Under the pieces are notes generated by a model. That model saw only the letters and a list, made by a program, of their open reading frames with translations, was not told where the DNA came from and made no database searches. Position numbers and translations under genes: made by a program. This document shows positions 21,001 through 32,000 of a stretch of 46,380 nucleotides of DNA, in pieces. Positions within the stretch are counted from its first letter, which is position 1. Each line of letters starts with the position of its first letter. Source of the stretch: Branchiostoma floridae (taxonomy: Eukaryota > Chordata > Leptocardii > Amphioxiformes > Branchiostomatidae); contig NC_049985.1 of NCBI RefSeq assembly GCF_000003815.2, positions 14,595,963 through 14,642,342 on the forward strand, in the 5' to 3' direction.

Positions 21001-22716
21001 TCGCATACATTTAACGAGCATAGGACAGAAAGCTCAGTAATGAGCTTATAGACGTCTTCTGCTCGAGATACATAAAATAACAATCAAAATTAACAAAGTT
21101 AAGAATACAACAAAACATATAACTCAGGATGACATGAACATAAACTACATTGTAAGTCACTTCGCAACATAAGAATGACAAGAATATCAACAGAGTCAAC
21201 TAATAATGGTGAAATCTAATGTTCTCATTGGGTTTGTGCTTTGTACTCTCTTTGTTACAGAGTCCACAGATGTGACAGGACAGCCATGTTTGGAAGAGGA
21301 AGGTGGAAGTGGCGGAAGTAATGGGAAGGAAGAACCAGGTATATTTTATGAGTGTGAAATAAAGTATACCTGGTAATCTTGACATACAGTATAGATTCAT
21401 TAAAAAAACTTCAGTCTATACCAATCTTTTTAGTTCAGCTTACTTTTACTGCCTGAAACTGCACCAAATTTAAAGTGTGCATACTTTTTCTTCTGACTAT
21501 CCTTCAATTTGATATTCCAATGTTGACATCTTTTAGAATCAGAGAATCAAAATTTTGACTTGACTTGGTTTCATGTTCCACAACTGTGATCCCAACAGGA
21601 GACAGCAGTGGAGATGCAAGATTGCAAACAGAAGGATCCCTTCCTGGCAGTGGCCGTAATGGGACATCTGATCAGTCTGCACAGGGCAACAGGGACCATG
21701 CTGCTGGAACATCTGTCCTGGGAGGTATGTATGATGTGTTAACATTATTACATGCAGTCAAGTCAGGTCAATGCCGTTAGTCTCATTGACTTTAGCCAAA
21801 ATGGTCACCAGACAGATTCATATAAAAGAAGATTACAAAATGTATTCACTTGATACAAATGTACATGTATCCTACAATTTTGTGTATATGACACAAGAAA
21901 GAATGTAGAAAAGATCTTTACCCTCTGTTACAGATATACATGCAAAAGGCTGATAACTTTTTTGTACAGCTCATATGTAGATTGGGTCTTGCTTAAAGTA
22001 CATGTCTTGTATCTTTTCTTTAAATTCCAAAGTGTATATATCAGTCATATCAGGAAATTGTTATTCACATACCATTGCAAATAAAACAACTTCTAATGTG
22101 CATAAAAATAGTAGTTCACAGTAGTATCGCAGATATCTAGCACATTTGTATTAAATACATGTTCACGACATTGTAATATTTGTTTATATGATTAGGAAAT
22201 TTTTGGGGTGGTATTCAAACGCAGCAGCAGCAAATACCATATGTGGGGGGGCAAGTATTGCTGGAAACTTTCGTAAGGCTTTGATCAATTGTACATGCAA
22301 TCAAAATGCATCGCCAATGTTGGACAACTCTGTGAGGATATCATTGTGTGCATTAAGAAGTTGTCTATATATTTTGTCATCAAATATTCTAAATATGATA
22401 CATATTTCTCTCTGTAGCTGTCTATTATAGCATCGCCCTGTCAGAGCTCATGGATGATGCTGACCTTCTGGAAGAGGTGAAGGTCAAGCTTGACCCGGAC
22501 TGCTGTGGTCGCAAGAACTGGAGGCATTTGGGGGCCAAGCTGGGAAACATCCCACGTGATCAGCTGGAGTACTTTGCTTGCCATGGCAGGCGCACCGAGG
22601 CAGTGTTAGAGAGGGTCACCTCAGAGAGACCTGACACATCCGTGGGAGACCTAATGAATGTTTTGTATCAGATAAAGAGGGGGGATGTAGTAGAAACTAT
22701 CAAACAGAACATGTAA
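18080..22716 (+). CDS. Ig-like plus death-domain protein with Asn-rich N-terminus; in-frame stop in exon 2
   Basis: Probable cytosolic adaptor: no signal peptide or membrane segment. Exons: 18080..18197, 18751..19908, 20603..20815, 21261..21338, 21599..21724, 22418..22716; every junction is phase 1. Exon 1 encodes an Asn-rich segment (GNVQVNSNNNN). Exon 2 is Gln/Pro-rich, then broken by TAA at 18903..18905; the same frame continues as PRRFPPPEDGSDSARF into ATG 18993 and a Ser/Glu-rich disordered region with an acidic run and a 22-residue tandem repeat (EGTAVEPTEQA). Exon 3 is Ig-like (VEWRHC ... QKDAGVYQC). Exons 4-5 are Gly/Ser linkers. Exon 6 is the DD (NWRHLGAKLG, SVGDLMNVLYQIKRGDVVETI). 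Starting at 18993 gives 543 aa. The stop may be a mutation, an assembly error or the end of a separate short product. The adaptor role is inference. Confidence 0.75.
18903..18905 (+). other. In-frame TAA inside exon 2 of the Ig-DD gene
   Basis: The frame entered from exon 1 is open and has protein-like composition on both sides of this codon (upstream ending PHSSGG, downstream starting NPSPRRFP). The next in-frame ATG is 18993. If the codon is real, translation from 18080 stops after 90 codons and the main protein must start at 18993. Confidence 0.85.
19731..19850 (+). repeat. 66-bp tandem duplication within the coding exon
   Basis: Two copies, 19731..19784 and 19797..19850, offset by 66 bases, encode EGTAVEPTEQA followed by R and S/G/D residues. 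The period is a multiple of three, so the reading frame is kept. The DNA differs at a few positions, so the duplication is not brand new. Confidence 0.85.
20911..20981. repeat. 71-bp hairpin, family 4 type (AAGCAACTGGATATG)
   Basis: The arms 20911..20935 and 20957..20981 are inverse copies over 25 bp with one mismatch (left arm AATCATTATTGCCCAAGCAA). The sequence AAGCAACTGGATATGATTTTG is shared with the repeats at 28409..28513 and 41444..41622. It lies in intron 3 of the Ig-DD gene. Confidence 0.75.
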
Positions 22717-22796
22717 TGTTTTACTTTAACTCGAAAGTTCATCTGTGTTGGTAGAAGTCATTATTGAACTAGTTTAACTGTAATATCCAACACAAG

Positions 22797-22985
22797 AATT
22801 GGACTCACCCAAATTTTCGACTGTTCATTCCTTTTATTTATTGAAAATGACAACAAATCATTACACTGGGCCAGCCTAGGCAGGCTATGCAAGCTGATGA
22901 CGGCTGACCCACAAAGATACAACAAACAAACATTCCTTGACAAAGACTTAGTGCTGTACAGTCGAACGTTTGGGTGAGTCCAATT
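22797..22985. repeat. MITE-like element with 28-bp inverted ends
   Basis: The left end starts AATTGGACTCACCCAAA and the right end is its inverse (TTTGGGTGAGTCCAATT); the 28-bp arms differ at two positions. The element begins 80 bases past the stop codon of the Ig-DD gene and is therefore probably in its 3' UTR. No coding capacity is seen. Confidence 0.75.
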
Positions 22986-23970
22986 TTTGAGCTGCATATC
23001 ACAGTTGAAATAATTCAATAATGTTTTACTTTGGTTATGAGTAGTAAAAAGATAGGACATATATAGCGTAGCCTAAAAGTGCAGGGTTTCATTACAAATG
23101 TACAATCAAACCTGGTCGGGCCACCGCCTGACACATGCCAGTACCTCCAGTCATTAGCAACATTAAAACAGCCTCTTCCATTTTTACATAGCTAACCCCA
23201 CCCTGTACTCAGGAACTATCTGTCGTCTGCAACCGTTTTTCCTCAATCTCTTGAATGATCGCTAAATCCAGGTCTGGCTGTACTGTACTTGTACATTCCA
23301 ATGCTACAGCTGATGACAGTGTTATAAAATGTGGATTCCTGAAGCATTTTCTGATGTAGATAATTTCTATTTTGCTGTTGGTAGGAGTGCTCAACTTCAC
23401 ACATTCATACATAATCACGCTCTTATCAAGTTGTAGCATTAACAAAGTTCAACTTCAAGCTTATGTAACATACTTTGTGAAGTAGCTTGTTGTTATACTG
23501 GTATCTAAGAAACTAGGTCTAAATATGAATCATGTCATTAAGATTACAGCTTGACTATGAACTTTTCTGTTATATCATACAAATTTGTTAAATGATATAA
23601 GAGACCTTATTAGAGAATTGGATTGTTCAATGTAACAATGACCACTTTGTGTTGCAAAGGCAAGTTGTGATCATGAGATATTGAAATTTTATGCAAATGT
23701 ATTTGTCCAAACTTTGAGCAAGCCTAGCTTGATTTTAATGATGGGGACTTGACTATAAAAATGTCATAATATTTGAATTGTAAGCCACAAAGTGTGCTTT
23801 TTACGCAGTTGCATATATGATGATAAGAGAGCGTCTTTTTTTAAATGTTGCAACCATTCATATCTTATCCATCTTATCCAAGATGTAGAACCAGAAGGAA
23901 GATTGGCAAACTTTTTGAATGTTACTTTAAGTACATAAAGGATCATGTTGAGAGTTTGTGTAGGATATTG

Positions 23971-24003
23971 AATCAAGGAGGTTATATTACAACCTTCTTG
24001 ATT
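23971..24003. repeat. Palindrome related to 16853..16890
   Basis: The arms AATCAAGGAGGTT and AACCTTCTTGATT pair with one mismatch around a 7-base loop. The core CAAGGAGGTTATA is shared with the 38-bp palindrome at 16853..16890. Confidence 0.6.
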
Positions 24004-24099
24004 GGATGAAATGCTGTATGGATAAAACATTCATATACATTTTGATTAATATCATGTATCATCATAATTCAATTTGATGTTATTTAGATTTCCCGCCAT

Positions 24100-24335
24100 T
24101 GTATGCGCACACTTGCATACAATGACGTCTGACGTTTTATTTTGACCTCTGACCTCTCACGTTCAATTTAAGTTGCCTCAGTTAATTTTGTTACTGTTCT
24201 GTTTACCAAGTGTATAAGTTTTGTTGATTATGTTCGTTTTTATTGTATATACCTATATTTGTCGGACTCCAGGAAGAATAGCGGTACCACTTCGGTGGTA
24301 CCGCTAATGGAGATCCAAATAAAACAAACAGACTT
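24100..24335 (+). mobile_element. LINE 3' end with UUCG-capped hairpin
   Basis: Non-coding 3' end of a non-LTR element. GTCGGACTCCAGGAAGAATA leads into a perfect 11-bp stem (24280..24305) closed by TTCG, then TAATGGAGATCCAAATAAAA and a CAAA-type tail. A homologous copy lies on the minus strand at 8551..8740. Similarity extends upstream (TTCTGTTTAC, GTATAAG, TTTGTTG blocks), so both are copies of one family. The 5' limit is approximate. Confidence 0.65.
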
Positions 24336-25398
24336 GTGCAAGTGTCATGTATGACTCTTTCTATAAAACTCCATGATTTTGAGGGATAGAAGGTGACTGC
24401 AGATTTCTTATGTTGAGGATGTAGAGGTTAAAGGTTGCAGTAGTTCAAGCTAGCCTCCATGGCCAGAACTTTCATACTGCCTTTTTTTGGAAGAACAGGT
24501 ACTGCAGCTGTAATCTAGGTTCTGCTACCATGTGCTCGTGCCTCATTTTCTGTACGTAATATTGGCTGTATATACACTTAGCACAAAAGTTTGGAAACTT
24601 AAACTTGACCAATTTGTCTCCATTGTTGATTTGTCTGAAACTATTTCACTATTCAATATCATGACAAGTCCCATTCACAGCTTCATGAGTTGTCCACAAA
24701 TACACAAAAATACAAAGCTTGATGCAGTACTATAGGAAAATGCCAGGTAAACTATTTTCGAACGAACTTATACACACATTTATCATGAAGATCCATCCAC
24801 AACTTCTAAAATTACAATGTAAATGCTGTTGACCTACATACGGACCCACTGGTCACCATTGTGCAACTGAAAACAAGCCTTTTTGTCAAAGGCAACAATT
24901 ACCATAGATTCATATGCTAGAACTTTTACATAACTTCCTTGCCCTTAAAACAAAAACTGTTTTATTGATGTTGCCCTTTTAGATCTATAATGTTACTTTA
25001 GATTATTGTGATAAATTTTAATTCAATAAAAAAACAGTGACATATCACTTATTGATTGTTAACAGCTTGTCAGTTCTTGATTCTTGTTTGTTACAACATA
25101 GTCTATAGATATCTTTAGAAAATTGCTCGGCAGATGATTCTTATGAAAACTGAATCGGGCTGTACAGGAGTCTAAAAATCACAATAAACAATGTTTGTTG
25201 TCCATTTTGTTTTCTGTACTCGCACATCAAGTGTCATTCATAAAATAATTTTTTGGGCCTCCGTCCCAAAACCCAACATGATCGGCACGCGAAATTCCAA
25301 ATGGTTTTCCATCGTATGTCACTCTAGCTCGTTGATGAAGCTCCCTAGTGCATTGGTATCATAATACATGTAACGTGTTGCACCATGCTGGGAGGAAG

Positions 25399-25423
25399 GG
25401 GGATTCCCCTATATATGACGTCA
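25399..25423. promoter_or_regulatory. kappaB site next to a CRE/ATF palindrome
   Basis: GGGGATTCCCC at 25399..25409 matches the NF-kappaB consensus and TGACGTCA at 25416..25423 is a perfect cAMP-response/ATF-Jun palindrome. The pair lies about 600 bases upstream of the start codon of the second DD receptor. Adjacent Rel and ATF/Jun sites are a known arrangement in immune enhancers. Function here is inference. Confidence 0.4.
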
Positions 25424-25673
25424 TTCAAATATCGAGGGACAAACGATGTTTTGTCCCTAGGAGGGGAGAATGGGAATATGTGATATTAAAACAAAAACTC
25501 ATCATTGATATTCAATGTTCAAATCAATAACATATATCATGATATATGTACTTTCATCAGTTTGTTTTAAGTATTGCTGCCTACACATTCATACAAAATG
25601 CATGGAAAGAAACGATCAAATGTTGTATTCACCGATATAGCAAAATGGATTCGTCCGTATGCTCTTGCCCTTC

Positions 25674-25685
25674 CAAGATGGCGGC
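25674..25685 (+). promoter_or_regulatory. YY1-like motif CAAGATGGCGGC
   Basis: Exact match to the YY1 core AAGATGGCGGC, about 320 bases upstream of the start codon of the second DD receptor. Such motifs are often found just downstream of transcription starts in TATA-less promoters, so this may mark the promoter or first exon of that gene. Confidence 0.4.
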
Positions 25686-26007
25686 GTACAGCAGTTTTTG
25701 GGTTGCGTAGGTTGGGGAAAACAGAGAAAATACCCATTTATGTCCTAATCTGGACTCCAGCAAATATTCCATCGTGTTGCTAAGGTACTGTAGAATGGAA
25801 GGATCGGTCTGACCTTGATGTCGGTGGTAAAAATTGCCAGATACAAGGACAAATTAAGAGGAATCTCGGACACCATGAATCAGCCAGCGTCATCACGTGA
25901 TGTTATATGACTGTGGACTTGAGCTGAGTTAAAGCTGACTTGGGACACTAGTTACGAACGTCTCCATGTGCATGTGTTTACTACACGTACCCTCTGTCGT
26001 GTCTAGA

Positions 26008-29000
26008 ATGAAGACGTTTCGTCGCTCTGTTCTGTTCGTCCTGTTTGTGGTGACGTTTATACTCGCATGTTGTGAAGCTACCGAAGTGCTAGCAAACACC
26101 GGAGACCAACCAACGTTACATGTCGAGGTAAGTTTCTGTCTGTTTTATTTTATCAAGTCAGGGTGTACACGTGTTGGATGATAAAAATTGCCCTCCTCTA
26201 TCACTCTAAATACAACTATTATGTTGATGACAGACTTGTTTAATGATAGTTTCCTATATGCTGCCAAAGCTGCCATCAGTACATATTGTAATGTAACCAG
26301 CAGGTTTTTTAAAAGGACTTTTAATTTTAAATCTCCTTGATGATGATGGTATTACTACTAAATTTGTTTTAAGCTACCGATCAGTAAATGTATATAATGT
26401 ACCTTTAACATGTAACGTTAATACTAACAGCACGTGTAACTATCATAATGATATTAACAGTTTTATAGAACTTGCCGTTTTTTGTTAAAAGATGTTAAGA
26501 CATCGTCAGTAGTTAACATCTATTATCATAATACCGGCACGTTTACGACGATTTCTCTAGCCATACTGATTTGACAAATTGTCAACGCATCATTTTCTCC
26601 AGTTACATGTTTCTGTTATGGCTTACCCTTGCCACTTCTTCTGTGTAACTTTTCTGCCACTCTTGTCTTGCTAAAAGCGTAATATCGTAATTGTAACACG
26701 CCGCGGAATCACACGGCGAACGGGCGCGTGGTTGGGAGGGGCCGAGGGGGTGAAAATACTGGCCGGTAGAAACACGGCACAATTAACTGTCGCTATGTAC
26801 CTTTATACCTCCTCTGATGTTCCTTCCTTTTCTGTTAGTAAATGCATAAAACATAAACCTGCATGAGCATACAAAATGTCATGAGAAAACGGACGTATGC
26901 TGTCAAGGATTTTCATTTAACTTCTGTCCGTCACAACCGCTATGATTGTAAATGATGTATTGGACACCTAGATGTCTGAAGTGTGCACACCTCAGAAATA
27001 ACTATTGTTGCATGTGTAGATCTCTTTAAATTCCATTATTTTTGATCGGCCGGTATAAGTCTTACTGCCGATATTATGCCAATGCATGTTAACTACAGGG
27101 ACCGCAAGGACGACTCCAGTGTGGAGATAAACGCAACTCGGTTTAATGTACTTCTGAATGGCTTCACAACAGCATGGCGGATAACATCAGGGACACTTCC
27201 CTCATTACCATAATGGCGATACAACAGTGGTTCATTAGCATACCGCTGACGTCACAACATAACATAATATAACTGTGACGCATGTCTTTTTAAAGTGATA
27301 CTGATTTAACAATTCATCAATTCATCATTTTCTCGAGTTTGCAGTTAAACATCACTTGTAACTTATAGTTATACTAAGTAGAATATAGCTGCCTTAAAAT
27401 TTGCCACTTGTACTGCATGTATCTTTTTTGTCTCTCTTGGGGTCTGCCTAAACACCACAAACGACTAATATGCAGTGTATATGGGGCAACAACCTTGTGT
27501 ACGCTCTGGAGACATCGTTTATTCATTTATGAATTAAAAAATATGCAGCAAGTCCTATGTATTCACCAGTTATTTCGAGTTAGTCCGGTTTCAAGATTAA
27601 AGCAATTCTTGGCCACCATGTTAGATTGTGCTTGCTTGCATTTGAGGCTGAAAAACATTAAGTATACAAGTTTTATAAGTTGACAATGATAGAATTGCGG
27701 TGTGCTATAATCTATGAACCAACAGCTTCCACAGTTTTATCGCCCTGTCGCAAATTTCAAATGGAAAATGAGTGTTTACAGCTGAAAAGGTACCAGTCTT
27801 CTCCCAATGTATCCAAAACATGCACCAGGCCAACAGGTGTTCAGAGTGTATGTTACAGTTATGCAATATTCAACTACGTGTCTTTGTTTTACGTTTGGTA
27901 AGGACAATACCACTAAGATTAAGAATGTGTCCATGTTTCATATTGGTTTTTCTATTTTCAGGAAAATTTACAGAGATTCGAGAGATCCAGCAATTCCTGT
28001 CCTTGGTACCACTATCCTGTGAGTCAGGGAAAATGTGCACCATGCGAATGTGGAAAAGGTATATAGTTCAGCCTAGCTCTTGTTTGCACTTGTCATTAGA
28101 GTGTGTTCTCAACCCATGGCCATCTACTAGTATTCCCTTACACAGCTGGTATATTGAACTTGTTAGTCACTAGTACTGTACCACTCAGTTACATAAATGT
28201 ACAAGACTTTTGAATGTATATATAACTTTAAAGATATCATTGATGTTTTCCTCAAATACATCAATTGCGGTCATTTGTACATCTACCATATGTTGCTCAG
28301 ATAAAACTTTTGTATGATGCAAATGTATTTGTTAGGGTGTATGACTTTGAAACATGTATGTGATACTTGGGTTACATCGATGAAGGTTAGACATCCACTG
28401 GTAGATACGCCAAAAAGCATTTACTCAAGCAATTGGATATGATTTTGGAAACGATAAAACGTTTCAGACAACCATCCAGTGCCTTTCGTCAGTGACGTAA
28501 CTGCTTTTTGGCATATTATACCATATTACCACACTCTTACCATGGCACATTTCTTCGTTTAGGTGAACAACCAAAGAAGGACTGTGGATATGGCTCAGAT
28601 GGAGCACTGAGTGACCCATGTGAACAGTGTGGGGACAATCAGTTCTCCACAGATGGAAGGATCAATGGCTGTCAAGTCTGTACTGACTGTGGACAGAGGG
28701 GCTTCCAGACGATATGCAGCAAAACTGAAGATGCCACTTGTGTGTGTGACGAGGGGTACGAATGGCATTATGTTATAATTATTAGTTGTGTTGAGGGGAA
28801 ATATTACATTTTGTATGCATGGTACTAATTCATACTTGTCATGACATTCTAAGGGCAACAATACTTACATGTATATGCTCTATTTGGCACCCTCATTTAT
28901 CAGTTGACATTTAGTAAGGTTTATTTTTATGCATATACAATGTACTGTAAAAAATTTCCAGACTCACTGTGTATTGTTTTGTCAAATTTGGTTGGTAATA

Positions 29001-32000
29001 CCTGGGTTAGAACTACATGTTATTTCATTTAGTGACACATTTGTGAAATTTTTATGGTAGTGGTCCCCATTATGAACAATCAAGGATCCGTAAGCCTGAT
29101 TACACTTCATTGTAATAATGTAATGTCATTGGTCTGGAATCTGGATATAATCATGGTAATTTATTGTTGGTCCTTTTTTTTCATGATCATAAAAGGCAAA
29201 AGTTTGGGAGGTCGGGCCAATGCCTACCAGTCTGTTGCAAGTGTAGCGGTTCTGTCTTTCCACGAGATGCAGACAATGCGGATGCCTGCATTCGAGAATT
29301 TGGAAGTCCTGCTGCAAGTGGAGGCTACCTATGTTCCGATGGAGCGTATGCCAAACAACCCTGCCAGGACTACCAGCCACCTCTTCCTCCCTCTACAACC
29401 CCAACGACCGCAGTCTCTGTGACCAATGGGAGCACAGCTATGCCAGATACAACCACAGGTGCCGGGAAAACAATTGGTTCCACCAACGAAACTTCAACAC
29501 CAACAGTTGCAGAATCAACTTCTACTGTTGCAGATGTTGCAACAGGTACACCCCAGGCAAATGGCACACAGCCAGGGACTCCCAGTGATGAACCTTCTCA
29601 TGGTAACAATTGCACTATAATTACTGCATTAGAACCAATGTCACTATCAAATAACATTACGTAGATGACATCATGACAAATAACATAAACTCAGGTATAC
29701 AAATGTGACAAATTTGTACATCTAATTTATCTCGAGGTATTACACAACTAGCTTCTCAAGTCCTAAATATACAATTAGATAATCTCCAAGCAGATCCTAC
29801 AGTAGCATAAGATAGTATCAAAAGCTGGCAGAAAAGTGATGCCGGCTTAGGAGTGTGTTTCGCTACCGGGCAAATGTACTGTACATCTCTTGGATGACTA
29901 CACTCCTTGGCCAGTTTGGTACCATCTTATGCCATTGAAGGATCTGCTTGGAGATTACAATTAGATACAAGTATTGTTTACTTACAAACATTAAGGATAA
30001 TACATGTACATAAATTGAGATGATACATGTAATGTGATGTGCTTTTTGTATGTGTAAGTTTGTCACTCACACTCACATTATAGTAAAGTGCTGTATTTTC
30101 TTCTTTACCAGATGTTGGTCATCAGCATACCATGCTCTACATTGGACTTGCCCTTGGCCTCTCTACCTTAACAATGTTAGCACTGATAGGAGTTGGATGT
30201 AAAAGGAAGAAGATTTATCAGAAAATAAAATGCATGAAGAAATGTTGGGAGAGGAAACCAACCACAGGTATGTGTTCCAAGCACAAATGTTCACAATTTG
30301 TGTACTCGTCAGGCAGAAGTTTGGCTACGGCCGTTTTGGACAAACTGGAACAGACTTAGCAATAGCAAATTCTTCATCACAATTACCATTCATCTTTCAT
30401 AATACATTTGTAGTTGTGTTTGATGAGTCCTGGACAGAGGGAAATTTCTTGTACTTTTGAGTCACAAATACTTCTTGCAGATAACATTTGGTCGTTTGGG
30501 CTATTTTAAACGTAGTCTATTGGTAGAAAGATGTGCACTTATTAATGAGGACGCCACAATATTACTCATTTGGTTACCTCATTTTGTTTTTTTCATTTGT
30601 ATTTTGATTTGCATTATGAATATCTCATCCTGTAACAAACTATTTTACCACAGATATGGCAAATGCAGCTTTGTTACCTGAGGAGGCCGAGCCTGAGGCA
30701 TCTGATGTAGAATCAGCAGATGTACCAGTACCTGAAGTCCCACCAGATGTAGGAGCAGATGTATCCCCAGAACTGGACCAGTATGGTAGGTTCATAAAAA
30801 GTGCAAGCACAGAACAGAATAAAAGTAATATTGCCTACACGTTATCGTAAAACTGAAGACCTGCATGCCATTTTGACCATGCCTTATGTTGATATCAAGT
30901 ATAACGTATCATAGATCCCATCCATGTGCATACGTGCATCCATGTGCGTGAATGTGCAATGGAAATGGAGTACTGTTACCCACTCAAATCAACCTGTTGA
31001 ATGTAACAGTCTGGTCCTGTGATCCTCCAGGAAAGAAAGACTACACTTTCAACTATAAGCAATCATGCTGCTGTCACAGTGTTAAGTGTTAACCATTTTC
31101 TTTCATGTACAGGAGAACAGGAAGAAACTGGTGAGACTAGTGGGGAGGGAACAGGGCAGCCTGACAAGGCAGTCCCAATTCCTGCAGGTAATTTAAAGGC
31201 TTTTATCTAATTATGGGTCAAACACATGTTAGTAAATTACTGTAAATGCAGAAACTTTCATGGTGGTTCGTGGTTTTCGCGATGGCCGCTTCACCGCAAA
31301 CTTAAAACCACCGTGCACATTTTTCCATGGCAGAGAGAGACTACAGTGCATAGTGCTACCGCGAAATCAAAACCACTGCAAAAAGTCCTTTTTCACGCTA
31401 CCGCGAAATGAAATCCCCGCGAACTTAAATGCATTTACAGTATTGGCTCTTTGTAAACAAGATAATGCAACCACCTTCAATACAAATTAATCGATGTCTA
31501 CAGGATTTGTTGTCACTTGTCCCCGCTCCAAAACAATAAAAACATTGAACAGATGTATCCTACAGGCAAAATATTACCTCTTTTGCACCACCATTAGCAA
31601 TGCCAACCCCATGTTCCACGCTGTAAAACACAGACTAGGAAAATACATAAGCTAGCATAATCTCACTTTTGTGTTGCCAATCTTTCATCACTTTCCTTTG
31701 GTGCTGAACCTGTATTACCTTTACAGCAATTGAGGATGGTGAGGATGTTGGAATGGCTGGGGACAATAGGAAGGATGAGACAGCTCCAAAAGGTTAATAA
31801 GACATAATGATAATGAGACCAAAGGTGATATTGATACCATAGTAATTGTAAAGTGTCCAAGACATGTTGAGCATAAAATTTGTTATCGTATACAAATAAT
31901 AATAAAATCATGAAAAGCAAAGTGATGAAAAAGTGGAAATCTTATAAACCTACTACTTTCAGATCTATGTTAACTGGCCAACACATCTTGTTTTAACATT

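Larger units (their letters stand above)
22986..26007. other. Intergenic between the Ig-DD gene and the second DD receptor
   Basis: No convincing exon is seen on either strand. Contents: a palindrome at 23971..24003, a LINE 3' end at about 24100..24335, and, near the downstream gene, kappaB, CRE and YY1-type motifs. The first part probably contains the 3' UTR of the Ig-DD gene. Confidence 0.5.

Noticed and set aside
23209-23445. Minus-strand open frame ending QEIEEKRLQTTDSS
   Set aside because: The end has protein-like composition and a possible acceptor, but no partner exon, start or domain was found nearby.
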